The notes under the pieces: generated by a model | What the model saw: only the letters and a program-made list of their open reading frames with translations | Told to the model about the DNA's origin: nothing | Database searches by the model: none | Part shown: positions 34,873 through 47,669 of the stretch, piece after piece | Numbering within the stretch: the first letter of the stretch is position 1 | Layout of the letters: every line of letters starts with the position of its first letter | Assembly (NCBI GenBank): GCA_003254925.1 | Contig: QANZ01017293.1 | Location: forward strand, 136,689-200,688 | Direction: 5' to 3' | Length of the DNA: 64,000 bases | DNA from: Chamaecrista fasciculata | Taxonomy: Eukaryota; Streptophyta; Magnoliopsida; Fabales; Fabaceae | Translations under genes and position numbers: made by a program

Positions 34873-35431
34873 GGTAAAAGACCCTTTCGTGCCCTTAACG
34901 TTTGCGGTGATTTTCAGTTATGCCCCTAACGTTTCATTTGTGTCAGTTGTGCCCCCAATGTGAAACGTTAGTTTCAATTATGCCCCCAATTATGCCCCCA
35001 AGGTGAATAAAGTTTAGGGTTTTAGGTTTTCGAACCCTACTCTTGCACACGCGAAGGTGAAGAAAGAAATCTAGGGAAATTTAGGGTTTTTGACTGATAT
35101 AAGGCTTGCGAAGATAAAGATGAAGATGTCAAAAACATTCTAGGGTAGTAATTTTTTGGTTTAGAGAATGTAAATCCACGTAGGAAATGACATGGTGGAT
35201 AAAAAATAAATCAGGGATGTTTTATTTATCCAGTCATCTTGCCACATATTCAATTCAAAATAAAAAAATTGACACACAAGTAAAAAAAATTAACACATCA
35301 ACATTGAGTCAAAATTGGGAACATAATTGAAACTAACGTTTCACATTAGGGGCACAACTAACATAAATGAAACGTTAGGGGCATAACTAAAAATTACCGC
35401 AAATGTTAGGGGCACGAAAAAGTCTTTTGCC
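34873..35431. mobile_element. Mutator-type MITE, 559 bp
   Basis: Inverted ends of over 100 bp: GGTAAAAGACCCTTTCGTGC and the complement of ...GGCACGAAAAAGTCTTTTGCC, with ATGCCCCTAACGTTTCATTT in both arms. Perfect 10-bp duplication TTTAATTAAA (34863-34872 and 35432-35441). The interior (about 35000-35150) is not TIR-like and may be acquired. Confidence 0.88.
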
Positions 35432-35689
35432 TTTAATTAAATTATCTTTATCGAATGATACCTGAAAAAAAAATGAAAACAAATTAACCACGTGTTTGAA
35501 AAGCAACTGATCATGTTAAAACTTGGATAGATTGTGAATAAAACTAAAACCACACAAATAGCTCAAATTAAAACAGCAATTAGCTTAAATCATTTCCAAT
35601 GATGGGTACTTGAGGTGGCGAGGAAGCTTGTATAAACCTCTCAACATTGCGTATACACATTCTCTAAAAATAAATTAATAGTGAACTTG

Positions 35690-35714
35690 ATATATATATA
35701 TATATATATATATA
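35690..35714. repeat. AT microsatellite
   Basis: About twelve AT units. Confidence 0.85.
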
Positions 35715-36140
35715 TGTTCATGACACAATAAAAAACTTATAAATTGGTGACATGCTTGCAATTCCATCACTCACCTATTTAATAAATTGGTGATGTGCTA
35801 GTTCAATGCCTTTTGACTTTTTCAACCTCTACAAACATTAATATTGAAAGGAAAACAAGTTGCTTTCTTTAACAACTCATATTTAGAGTTGACCTATCAC
35901 CCAAAACCTTTCACATTTTTGTCAAACAAAAAATTAATTTTGCTTGATATAACTAGAATGACATCCACCTAATTTAATCAAAAGTGGTTTTCTTTTGTCT
36001 CCGACCGACACAATTCGATTGCCATAAAATGATTAACTGACCCACCACAGTTTATGTGACAAAAGAATAACCTTGATCTCTAGGAAAAACGATATAATGA
36101 AAAAAAATTTACTAATAAAACTCGCACATAAATATTAAAA

Positions 36141-37374
36141 GCTAAAATCTCATTTAGGTCCCTAATGTTTTTCTTCAATTCTATTTTGGTCCTTAATATT
36201 TTTTCTATTCCATTTTAGTACTTAATGTTCTCCAAAGTTCGGCTTTAGTATTTAATAAGTTCCACGATTAATCATTAATTATTGAACGTGATCATATCTC
36301 TCTCATTTCAAATTTGAATGTGAAATTAGAAGTATAAATTACTCTTGACAAGATCTTTCTTTATTCTATTGGTGTCATCAACAAACGAGATTAAATCAAA
36401 CCTGAAATTGGGCCCGAAAGTGGGTCACTCGTTTAATGAAGTTGATTATATCTCTTTTGTTTAAAGTACATATGCAACGAAATTAGAGCTACGATTTACT
36501 CTTGATGAGTCTTATATTTGCCTAGTTGGAGCTTTCAACAAACATATTTTCGAAAGTATGTTTGGTCAAAATATCAAATACCAACTTTCTGAGTATTATT
36601 TGACCTCATTTATTAATGGTCTCAACTGAACAAAGAAAAAACTCGTCAAGAGTAACCCATCACTCTGATTTCATTGCATTTGAACTTAAAATAATTGAGA
36701 TATTACCAACTTCATGAAACGAGCGATCCATTTTCGAGCTTAATTTTAAGTCCGATTTGACTTTGTTTGTTGATAGTCCAAATTGAATAAAAAAGAACTC
36801 GTTAAAAATAACATGTAGTTTTAATTTTATTGTATTTAAACTTGAAATAAAAAAGAGAAAATTACACTTTGGTACCCTGTGGTTTGGTCATATTTCATTT
36901 TGGTACTATGTGGTTTAAAAAATGACACTTTGGTACCCTGTGGTATTCTTCATTAACACTTTGATACCCTTTGGAGCTATTTTGTAATTTTAACCATAAC
37001 AAAAAATTTTGAAAAAATTACATATTGACCCCAATATTTTTAGAAAATTACAAATAGGTCACTGGATACATATTATCTAAGGACTAAAATGAAAACTTTA
37101 AATTTTGGGGTCAATATGTAATTTTTGTAAAATTTGTTATGGTTAAAATTATAAAATAGCTCCAAAGGGTACCAAAGTGTTATTTTTTAAACCATAGGGT
37201 ACCAAAATGAAATATAACCAAACCACGGGGTACCAAAGTGTAATTTACATTTAGTAGCTAGGAATCAAAACAAAACTTCTAAGAATCATTAAGCACTACA
37301 ATGAAACAAAAAAAATATTAGGAGCCATAATAGAATTTAGGGTAAATATTAGAGATTGAAATAAAGTTTTAACC
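36141..37374. mobile_element. Long-TIR MITE split by a nested MITE
   Basis: Outer arms: GCTAAAATCTCATTTAGG with TTCTATTTTGGTCC on the left, mirrored by GAATTTAGGGTAAATATTAG and AAGTTTTAACC on the right. The internal ATATCTCTCTCATTTCAAAT phrase ties it to the 1718-3260 family. A second element (36857-37248) interrupts the right arm. No convincing target duplication for the outer element. Confidence 0.55.
36857..37248. mobile_element. Nested MITE with TACCAAAGTGTAATTT ends
   Basis: Left AAATTACACTTTGGTACC and right TACCAAAGTGTAATTTAC are inverted, and the arms share CCTTTGGAGCTATTTTGTAA and its complement. A partial copy lacking the left end lies at 62470-62695. Confidence 0.7.
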
Positions 37375-38820
37375 AATTTTAAAATATAACCAATTTTTTT
37401 TTAAAAAAAATGTGGTAACTCCTAAAACTTGACAAAAGAATCGTGACATGGTTCATTTATTAAAGAAGTGGTAAGTCCTAAATGATTTGTTTAAGGCGTG
37501 AAAGCCAAATGTGGCAGAGAAGTGGTCCCTTGTATTTTTTTAGAAATTAGATGAGAGGTAATTTTGATGATATGATTGTCCCATAATGAATTTCTGTCTC
37601 TTTGCATACAGAACTATATATATATTTCATTTGGGAATTGAGCTGGTTTGGTTTGTTTTGTGAAATTGTTATGAGTGATGTCCTCCCTCAGTTCGTACAT
37701 TTGTCTTTTGTTCTTGTTTTCTGTTTTTAATTTGTAATTTACTCTCAATCAAACATGGCTTATTAGGTTTGTCTCCTTGTTTAGACCAGTCAAATGAAAT
37801 CTTATAGTCATCATTATTCATATAACTGCACATTGATATTTGATCCACACTTTACCTTCACTTTTTTTTCTTTTTGTTTTTTCCAACACCACCATCCACT
37901 GTCACTTTAAGCAGCAAATGTATAAACACTATTTCATAAATAATTAACTTTCTTCAATCATAGTCAAAGAAAAGGTCAATTAAATGTGGAATACATATTC
38001 TTACCAAAAAAAAAATGTGGAATACGTATGACTTTATCAGAAACCAAAATATAATACATGTCAAATGGACAAGTTGCTTTCAGATTCAAGACTCTTCCCT
38101 TCTTCCTCTTCCTTTCATTTCATCACTTGTTGCTTTCAATTTCAGAATTCATTCATCCATGAAAGGCGTTGCTTCATTGACTGTTAGGAGCGAGACAGAC
38201 ACTCCTACCCTACATTTACACAACCTTGGAAAGTAACGCAACCCCTTTTATAATTTCTACAATTTTGGGTTCCTCCCTTTCTTCTTTGTTTTCTTTCCAC
38301 AACACAATGTCTTGTCTGTTTATCTTTAAAGTTGGGATTTTTTTATATGGGTAATCTTGCATTTCCCAGTTTATTCAATCTCTCGAGGTTCTAAGAGCGA
38401 AAATTTGTCTTCTCTCTCTTTCTCACATCACCCATTTCTCCCTCTTCTTTTTCTTTTTCATAGAAATTTCTCCCTCTTCTTTCGGTGCTTGGATTTCTTC
38501 CATAAATAAAACACTCAGAAAGAAGATGGATGAAGCAGCAGCAACTGAAAAAAAGAAGAAAAAAGCAAAAGGCCAAAAAGTGTGAGAATCATCTCTCTCT
38601 CTCTCTCTCTTTCTGTCTGTCTGTCTCTGTGCTTGACCACACCCCACTAACGTTGTAGTTTTCAAGAAGAGAGACAGAACACTCTTGTTATTTTTCTTCT
38701 CAATTACTTCAACCTCCAACATACTATTCGCTTTGGGTTTTCTGAGTTGCTTCACCTTCTTCTTCTTCTTCTTCTTCTTGTTCTTCTTGTTCTTGTTGGT
38801 TGTTGTTTTGGGTGTCAGCC
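37375..38820 (+). promoter_or_regulatory. Upstream region and leader of the EDR4-like gene
   Basis: AT-rich to about 38200, then strongly CT-rich, with (CT)n and (CTGT)n at about 38598-38626 and (CTT)n at about 38757-38780 just before the start codon. This is usual for a plant 5' leader. Long minus-strand frames here are low-complexity translations of these tracts. Confidence 0.4.
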
Positions 38821-41800
38821 ATGGCAGCATCTTCGGAGGTGCGATTAGTGAGGTGCCCCATGTGTGAAAAACTGCTTCCTGAGCTCTCTGATTACTCTGT
38901 TTATAAATGTGGAGGCTGTGGTGCTGTTCTTCGAGGTACCCTTTTTCTAACCTTCTTCCTTCTTGTTCTTCCTTTATATGTAGCCTTTTTGTGAGGAGAG
39001 AGATATGATTTATTGTAATAGCTTATCTAAACTGTTTGTGTACCTTTCATGGTGTGCTAGACTCCTCTACTATCGTGGTTTCTGTTGTTTTCTTATTGTA
39101 TTTTGGTTGCATATAATCTGTGTGGTGTGGGTTAAACTAAAATTACACAGTTCATACCCGATATATCTATGTCATCCATTTGAATCTCCTCATTTCTATG
39201 CTTATGGCTTATGAATTCAAATATGAAGGGTTTAGTTAAGTTAGGATATTTTATAATCTAAGAAAAGAAGGTAGCAGAGCTAATTATTCTGCCTTCTTAC
39301 TGTATTTTCTGTTATTTTCATTTGCAGCAAAACAAGAAGGCTATGCAAGTGGAAGCTTGTTGGATGAGCAGAAAATTGGAGAACGTTCTGCTAAATCTGA
39401 AAATTTGTTGGACAAAGGAGTAAGTGATTCAAGGAATACATATGACATTAAAGTGGAATCAAATGGTGGTTCCTCAAGGTATAATAATAGTATGAGGAAC
39501 TTTGAGGAGGAACATAATGGGCATGATAATGATGAGAAAGGGGATTACAAGAATGGCATCGGTGTCAGCAGAAGCAGAGATGAAGTGAGTAGTAAATTAA
39601 TAGGAAGAGAACAAGAGGTCTTGAAGTCTCCAATTGATTGTGACAGTAAAGGTTCGAGATTATCCGGGAGAATGTCTAGTTTGCAAAGTGATGAGAGAGC
39701 TAAGATGGAGGGGTTTCGGAGAAAGCCACAAGCTGATCTTGAAGGTGTGAGATTTTGCACTTCAAACTATCAAAATGGAGGGACTTCAAGTAGCTATTCC
39801 AGTGTTTCTCATGATCGAATGGAACCATGGAAATTGCTTAAAGACATAGATGGTGCAACCAGGGCTCAGCTCCTTGAGCAAGATCGAGTTGAGCTTCTAA
39901 GGAAACTGGACGAATTAAAGGAACAACTCACTCAGCCTTGTGATAGAATGTCAGGGTTCAACGGGAATTCGAGGCAATTTTATGCACCCGATAAACACTC
40001 GATAGGTCCCTCTCATTTCAATTATCATCAAGACTCCTTTACTTATAAAAATGATCATGAAATGGCTATGCCTACCTTCCATCCTTCAATGCATAATCCA
40101 AATCACATTCCTAGATATGGGGATGCTTATGCATCTCAGATGCTGACAAGAGGTCCAAGTCAGTTACCTCATCATATCCTTCAACAACCATTCCATCCTT
40201 ATTATCCAGGGCGTTTTGCAGATAACAATCCTGATTCATATGAAACATATGCACATAATGCAATGCTTCACCCTCACCCCTCTTCCTGCTCCTGTTTCCA
40301 ATGCTATGAGAACAAACGAAGATTTCCAGCATCAGTGCCTGCACCTCCCACTGCATTCAGTAATAGCAGATTCACCAGTACCCCGAATGATCATATGTTA
40401 TATCGTAATGAAACTCCAGTGGCTTACGGTCCACATGTCCATAATTCTAAAAGAACCACTCACCAGGTGAACTTTTCTGAGAGACAATCACATACAAGGT
40501 GGCCTGGTGACTTCAACTCTGAGATGGCTGGGTTTGTCCATAGTCGTTTCCAGAAAATAATGTTAGCTAGTAGCAGTCGCCATTGTCGTCCCATAGCTGG
40601 TGGTTCCCCGTTCATCACATGTTATAACTGCTTTCAGTTGCTGCAACTGCCTAAAAAAGCAATGGTTATGATGAAAAATCATCAGCAGAATGTGCAATGT
40701 GGAGCTTGTTCCTCGGAAATTAGTCTTTCTTTGATCAACAACAAACTAATCATTTCTCCTCATTCAGAAATCAAGGGAATTTCTGCAAGTGTTGCAGATA
40801 TTTGCGTGTCAAATTCCCACGGTCATGTGGCTAATGATGGTGCTAATCTCTCATCAGATGACTACTCTGGTTATGACTTTCAGTCAGTAGATAAGGAACC
40901 TATTTTGCTGGCAGCAGATCCAAGCTTGAATTCTAGTGGCAAATCTCAGGAGATGGGGAGTTTTCATTCTTCGTCTTTCAGTACGTCTGAAGGTGAAAAT
41001 AGTCCTGAAGTTACTATTGCTCCATGTGATAGTGAGGTGACCAAACCCATTCAGCAGACAACTAAAGCCTCTTTGTCTCCCCCACCCCCTGGTTCACCTC
41101 TTAAAGAGTATTTTGATTACTCTAGTAACAATCGTGTAGTAAATCGGTTTGAAAAGGGCAACCAAAGCAAGCGCACGGAGAAAGAGAAGGCAAAAGTAGA
41201 CAAAATTACATCACGACAGAATTCTTTGAAAGAGGTTGTGCTTGCAACTGAAATGGATGTCCATGATTATTCCAACACTGGAGCCTCGCAGGATTTTGGT
41301 GATGCAAGCCGAGAACATGATCCTCCTAGATCTAACAAAAGGGGTGAGTCATTTATTGCAAATGTCATCAAGAAAAGCTTCCGAGATTTCTCAAGATCTA
41401 ATGATGAGCATGAGAAAACCAGTGTTACTATAAATGGACAACCCATAACAGATAAAGTGATTAAGAAGGCTGAAAAACTATCTGGACCAATTCAACCTGG
41501 AAACTATTGGTTAGTTTGCTTTACAATCTACTGCAATCTTTTATTTGTACATGGTGCTATGTCATATTGAAATATAGTGAAGCACTCTAATGAAAAATTA
41601 AATTGCTAACTAGGATCAAAATCAGATCAACTTTTAAAAGTGCATTTTATGCTTTCATATTGACCAAAGCTTTCTTAAATTTGTCTATTTGTTGGATCTT
41701 GTCATATTATCTTACGAGTAGATTTGTCTGGTTTTCTATGAACTGCAGTATGTCACTGGCAAAATAACACAAAATTGTTTGTTTAGACTTTAGATATCCT

Positions 41801-42841
41801 GTACAAATTATAGTTTTAGATGAGTTAAATATTAAAACTTCTATTGTAGAAAATGTAAGATTGTGTACCGGTTTGACAGGTATGATTTTCGAGCTGGATT
41901 TTGGGGCGTAATGGGTGGTCGTTGTCTTGGAATAATACTTGTAAGTTGTACTACTCTCGAACACACAATTGGAAAAATGCTTTATGGTATGATCAATGTA
42001 AATGACTTGGTTTTGTGTTGCAGCCACATATAGAAGAGTTCAATTATCCGATGCCAGATAATTGTGCTGGCGGAAATACCGGTGTGTATGTGAATGGGAG
42101 GGAGCTTCATGAAAAGGATTTGGATTTGCTTGCTAGTAGAGGACTTCCCCCAGAAAGAAACAGATCTTATATCGTTGAAATTTCCGGGAGAGTGTTGGAT
42201 GAAGACAGTGGTGAAGAGATAGAGTGCCTTGGCAAACTTGCCCCAACGTAAGTGCTGAGTTTATTATTACTGTATTTTCCTCCAATAACTATTTCCTATT
42301 TCATTTGATTCACTTGTTTTTCTCTAAATTACTATCATCAACTTAAGAAGGCACATTAAAGACTAATTTGTTCCCTCTCACTAGAAAGTCCACTTATTAA
42401 ATGCTGTATATGCTTGTCTCAAGTGATTAGTATGTACCACTTGCAGATGATTATCTTCTTAAATTTTCCATCATTTCTGATTTGGTGACACATTTGACTA
42501 CTTAGTTCACTCTAGCAATTTAATAGTCCAAGACTTGTTTTTGCTTTAGATTTAGGAATTTTTTTTTTTTTTTAAATAATCAATCGTGTGGTGGTGCTGA
42601 GTTATAAGACAATATTGACATTCTATTGAAGAACTAGATAGCCAATATCTAAAATACTACACCAAAGTTTGGTCCTTTTCAATTTAACCAACTTTAATAC
42701 CTTACATAGTTAATTAATCTTGGAAAAATCTTGAGTTAAGATAATAGTCTGCTGAACCTTATTGTTTTTTCTGACATTGAAAACAGAGTGGAGAAAGTGA
42801 AGCATGGATTTGGAATGAAACCACCCAGAGTAGCTGCATAA
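38821..42841 (+). CDS. EDR4: EDR4-like zinc-ribbon protein (DUF3133 region)
   Basis: Five exons: 38821-38935, 39328-41509, 41880-41940, 42024-42247 and 42787-42841, giving 878 residues. All junctions are GT-AG and in frame. The N-terminus holds a zinc ribbon, CPMCEKLL...YKCGGCGAVL, as in the EDR4 family. A short coiled-coil-like segment (LEQDRVELLRKLDELKEQL) lies at about residues 219-237. A second Cys pair set, HCRPIAGGSPFITCYNCFQL...CGACSSEI at about 455-500, marks the DUF3133 region. The C-terminus (RAGFWGVMGGRCLGIIL to HGFGMKPPRVAA) is a conserved block of plant homologues. Arabidopsis EDR4 is a negative regulator of powdery mildew resistance acting with EDR1 and clathrin; transferring that role here is inference. 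The protein is longer than Arabidopsis EDR4 (about 615 residues), mostly in the Ser/Asn/His-rich middle. Confidence 0.88.
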
Positions 42842-44413
42842 TCAGACAGAAAAACTTTCTGTGAAAGTTTCATGAAGGACAGTTTTGCTCCATTCTTATA
42901 TAGGTTTGGAAAATTTATTTGGGATTTAGATCACAAGTTCAATCTGGAGTTTTCTCAACATTACTGTAATTTTTTCTCTGTTCTATGTATGACAGAGTCA
43001 ATGTAACTGTGCTTCACTTGCATTTAAACTAGACATGTAAATTTGTGCATTTTGCATTCTCATATTGTTAGGTGAGGAAAAAAAATCCTTTGTTTTATTT
43101 TATTATATTGATATTGATATTGATTGTGTATTTGTAGGGTTTGTTGTTTGCATTTGCTGTAAATCATTAGCATTTGATTTTTTGTATGGTCTTCATTAGT
43201 GGCAAGATTAAAGGAAAATTTATGTTAGCCACTATGATGAAGTCCAAGATATGAAGTGTAAATTTTCATTTATTATTATCTTTAGAAATTATGAAATTAT
43301 GCCTTTTTTTTTTTTGTCTTTAACATTGATTTGCAAGCTTCTCTTTTTCACTCAAAAGTATTAAAATTTAAAGTGTGTCATGGTATATCTTTTTTTTTCC
43401 CCCTACAAGTATCTTTTACTAAAAATAATCTTGTATAAAGTATTGTCGGACATTGAATATAAGCATCATTTTTAGTAGGTATTTGAACTTAAATTTATCA
43501 TATTGTAAGAGACTAATCTAATTTTTATTAGACCCATGAAAAGATTTAATTTTAGCTAATTTTGGAAAATCAATGAATTGCATACAAGATAAATTTTGAA
43601 AGGTAGCATACAAAATAATTCTTATGTTCGCCACACTGTTTGTAAACATTTTTTTTAATTTTATTATTTTTTAATAAAAAAAAATAAAAGATAAATTTTT
43701 AAACCACTCAATCCAACTGTCCAAACTCCAAACTGCTATTTTATTAGTTTGGTTGAGTAAATTATTTTTAATTATTTAATTAAGAATTACTTCAAACTGA
43801 GGTGAGTGATTTAGTTAAAAAATTTATTCAAAATCGCTCAAACTGTCCAACAAACACTTACAGCAAAATTACACTACATATGATATTATTTAGTGTACAC
43901 TTATAGTAAAATGTACACTACATATGATATATATTTGTTTTTAATTCAAACTCCATGAGTTTGAAATTATGAGTTGCTTTTAAGTTTAATGAGTATTTTT
44001 TCTATTTAATTAGAGTCGTTAACAAAATTAAATTGAGCCTTAAAAGTAAACCATTCATTTTATGATTAAACGAGTTAAGTTTAATATATTTTCAAGTTCT
44101 AATACAAAATGTTCGAAAGTATGACTTAAACTTAAACGAGGTGGAATCGCGTCACCCGAGACAAAAAGTAAAAAAATCATTAAATTATTTATCTTATTTG
44201 GTTTTTTCAATGCCATGAATATTTTTCCAAGAAAATTGCAATTGTGAAGCTGTGTTTTGGGCTTGTAACCTAGAAAAGAACATATGGTTTGGGCTGGAGC
44301 TTTCTAATTGGGCTTTTTCTGTTAATATTATTATTTATTTCGTTTGAGAAAGGGAAAGCTGAAATCATCAGAGAAAGGAGCAAGAAGAAGAAGAAAGAAG
44401 AAGGAAGAAGAAG
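42842..44413. other. Intergenic: EDR4 3' region and AT-rich spacer
   Basis: The first ~250 bp is probably 3' untranslated region. The remainder is AT-rich with A/T runs and a doubled CTACATATGATAT phrase at 43873 and 43919. No gene seen. The last ~70 bp is a GAAGAA-rich leader of the next gene. Confidence 0.35.
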
Positions 44414-45513
44414 ATGATTTACAGAAAGTGGAGCCTCCTTACAGGACCGGCGGCCATTCTCGGCGGCATAGTCGGTACCATCGTCGTCGCCACCATCTTC
44501 GTCGATGTAATTTCTTTCATTCTTTTCCCAATCCTCAAATCCCTAAACTCTTGTTTTCACCTTTTGTTTGTGGTTAGTCCCCTTCTAGATTTGCGCGAAA
44601 TTGTTGATTCGGACTGTTTATTGGGTTTTGGGTGTTTCCATATGATCTGATTTAGTTATGTGATTCGATTGCTTTCATCTGATTGGGTATCGTATACTGC
44701 TTTTATAATGTACCGTTTGATTTGTTTCTTGGTTCTTCTTTGGCTGCTTTATGTGGTATAAGAAACTATGAAATTGTGATCGGGGCTTTAGATTGAATTT
44801 TTTTTTTTTAATTTATTTCATTTACCTGGAAATGCGAATTTTTCTTTTCATTGTGTTCTGGTTCTAGAACAGCATATCAATATATCATCCTTATTTCGTT
44901 AAGAAAATGAAGAATAATAGGCTTTCTGTGAGGTTGCTGATCTAGTTGGTTGGTCATTTTCATAATGTTATCTGTATTCTGTATACCTCAGTCTGATTGA
45001 TTAATCATTGATGTCCTAATTGTAGTTCAAAATTTAGTAACAGTGTTACATTAGCCTTCATTTGAACTAGGATCATTATCTTTATAGAATTGGACCTTGT
45101 ATTGACAACTGCCACAAACCTATGTGTAAATCACTTCTGGAAGTGGAATTGACCCAATAAAGACAGGGGAAGTGAGAGTATCCGACCTGCTAAACTATAA
45201 ATAATCAACTGATATTTTTTTTTCTTGTTTTTTGTTTAAGTAGTAGAAGTTGAAATCAATATAATATAATGTTAACGTGGAACGAAGTTCAAAATTTTTC
45301 AGAATGAATTGTTCCAAGATATAGTGCAAATGTAAATGGTTGAGTTGCGCACTTGATACCACTTCTCTAGTTTGTAACTGGCTTTTGGTATGACATATGA
45401 TTGAGTATAATTTCATCTGGTTGATTGTAATTGACATGTTCTTTTGTTGAAATTTGTAGAATGACCGTAAACCAGAGAAAAAGAAGCATGATAATCAACC
45501 TTCAACCAAGTAG
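44414..45513 (+). CDS. 48-residue single-pass membrane microprotein, unknown function
   Basis: Two exons, 44414-44506 and 45460-45513, join in phase 0 at a GT-AG intron. Exon 1 encodes MIYRKWSLLTGPAAILGGIV and ends GTIVVATIFVD. Exon 2 encodes NDRKPEKKKHDNQPSTK and a stop. Residues ~8-30 form one hydrophobic, Gly-containing helix; the tail is short and basic. Exon 1 is much less AT-rich than its surroundings and rich in C-ending codons, as expected of a real exon. The size and shape resemble small subunits or assembly factors of organellar membrane complexes, but I do not recognise the family. An overlapping alternate frame from 44344 is a shadow. Confidence 0.65.
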
Positions 45514-46662
45514 GGGAAAAGATGTGGGAAGAAGTTTTCGTTGTGGATGTCTGCTGTGTTTTGGAAGACTTGTTCTCTTTAGTGAATAATTCTGAGATTC
45601 TGAATGGAATCATGGGCATGAATCATATATGGTTAATATGACTATATCGGATGTTTTGCTTACCAAAGTTCATGAAAACCAACTTTTCATTTCAGAGAAC
45701 CACACTTGTATTTTAGTACAATGTCTCCTGGAAATGTACAATGTGGTTTGTAGGTTTCCCATTCCAATCCATTTTCTTTTACCGTCGTCAATTTATCTAG
45801 CAAAGATGATCGTTTGAGTTTTTGTTCCTATTTCATTTAGATTTGTCTGCTTAATCCTACTAGTTCATATAATCTTGTGTCTAAACTCAAAGATGGTCCA
45901 CAAAATGTGTTGGGCAAGTCTATGGTTCTGCAGCTATAATTGGACTATAGCTTCAACTGTAAGATGTTGAAGTAGATTATTGAACAAAAATGCATTCTTT
46001 AGTGTCATTAATTTACTTGTGGTACTCCGTTATCTTAAATTAGCAATTGGCAAAAAGGTGTCCTTTTAGAAATTGCATATTGCTGGTTGAAAATTCAGTC
46101 TGTAATCGAGCAAAAGATTTGTAGCTCCAAAATGCAGAGTTGTAGGCTGCCCTTCTTGTAATTTCTAGTAATTCCTAATAGGAAACAAACCCTTAATGGG
46201 AAAAATAAAATCTGAGGTAATTAAACTATATCATTATTATATGACATCTTTTTTCTTTCTTGGATTATCAGGGAATGTGTTTTTACTTTTAAGATTTCAT
46301 AATTTGATTATGTAATTTTAAAAATCTATTAATTTTTTTTTTCTAAGTGAGTCAAATGTAAAAATGTTCTCATTTGGTAAAGAATAATTTTTGGACTGCG
46401 AGGTATCCCATACCATTCTCTTTACTGAATTTGGATTCTCTACCCCCATTATATTGAGATTCTGGTGGCATTATTTATGTTCATCTGGTCAACCAATGGT
46501 AGTTTTTTATTAAGGTTATTGATTTTTATCACGATTCGCCTTTTACTTCATGATCAACCCATTATTTTAATTTTTAGTAGAGATATCATATTTGGAAGTT
46601 TAGTACACACTATTATCTCTACCTCCATTACTTGAAGAATTCAAAAGGCAACACAGAACTCG
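45514..46662. other. Intergenic: 3' region of the microprotein gene and spacer
   Basis: The first ~300 bp is probably 3' untranslated region. No further gene. Near 46640-46715, on the minus strand, TGGTTTAATGAG and GGTTCGAGTTC lie ~33 bp apart, resembling the A and B boxes of a tRNA-derived SINE; its boundaries are unclear. Confidence 0.3.
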
Positions 46663-47567
46663 AACCTAAGACAGCATAAAAACTACTTTTTCTCATTAAA
46701 CCAGAGTTGGCTTACTTACCATTACACACACATAACAATATCACCTGGAAGAACGAACGGATAAATTCAATGCAGTAATAATAAAAAATAAAAATAATAA
46801 CACCTTCCATGTTATTTAGTAAATGAAATGAAGGAATGAATGTACACATCGCAGAAAATTATTTTCCCTAACAAAATCTGACATCTTGCGAAGCCAGAAT
46901 ACTGTTGGTTCATGGTGCTGTGAATTGAGAGTAAAGCCCCTCCATTTACAAATGTGAGTAAACCCCTTCTATTTAAAGGGGGAAAAAATATCAATGAAAT
47001 TATGGTCTATGATGAAGTGAGATGTCTATGATGTAAAGTATACTTGACTACTTCGTAGAAGGAGACAACTATCCCTACAAAAGGGCCAGCACGACCTACA
47101 CGAGCCCCAACACCTGTAAATAGCCCTCTTAACCTTCCATCCCTGTTCCAACCAAAGTACAGAGTCAATGTCAGTCCATTGCATTTGTATGAGGTGCTTT
47201 ACTATGAGGTTCTTCAACCATTTTAAATTTTAATAAGAAATTCTGAGATTCTGAATGGAATCATGTACCCCCCTTTAAGATTTACTCAAGAAAAATGAAA
47301 GAAAGTTTAAGAAAAGCATACCTCCAAATCTTAATCATTGTTTTCCTTGTCGTCATCTTCATTGCCCTTTCTGGATCCTTCTGCAAAAATTGCAAAGATG
47401 ACCGATCACATGCCAGAAAAATATAATTATCAGACCAATAATATTTGGCACAAATTTATCCATTGTACATTGTTTTGAAAAGTGAAACTGGAAGATGGAG
47501 AGGAATTGATGAAAAGATTGGATCTGTAGAGATCATTATCTACTAAGCATGCTATAAACTCATTGGA
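46663..47567. repeat. 0.9-kb direct duplication, copy 1 (holds spare MTM1 exons 9 and 10)
   Basis: Closely similar to 48880-49787 in the same orientation. Both start near CCTAAGACNGCNTAAAAACT and end near AAGCATGCTATAAACTCATT. The 5' halves are spacer and the 3' halves carry the last MTM1 exons and flanking intron. Confidence 0.85.
47007..47380 (-). pseudogene. Duplicated MTM1 exons 9 and 10 (orphan copy)
   Basis: Minus strand exons 47322-47380 (KDPERAMKMTTRKTMIKIW) and 47007-47142 (DGRLRGLFTGVGARVGRAGP ... HHRHLTSS, stop). Both splice signals and frame are intact. Relative to the nearer copy there are substitutions (e.g. GIW to KIW, PSVG to PFVG). It lies beyond the functional stop at 49238, separated by an STE24 remnant, so it has no upstream exons of its own. 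Alternative splicing from exon 8 into this copy is formally possible. Confidence 0.8.
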
Positions 47568-47669
47568 AGAAATATATTTAATATTTGATGCTTTAGTCAA
47601 ATTCATAATGTGAATGCGTTATAAAAATTCTGAGTATATCTCAAGTTTTCGCAGTAGGTAAACCCAAAC

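Noticed and set aside
38423-38830. 135-codon minus-strand frame rich in Lys
   Set aside because: Translation of the CT-rich leader of the EDR4-like gene on the wrong strand.
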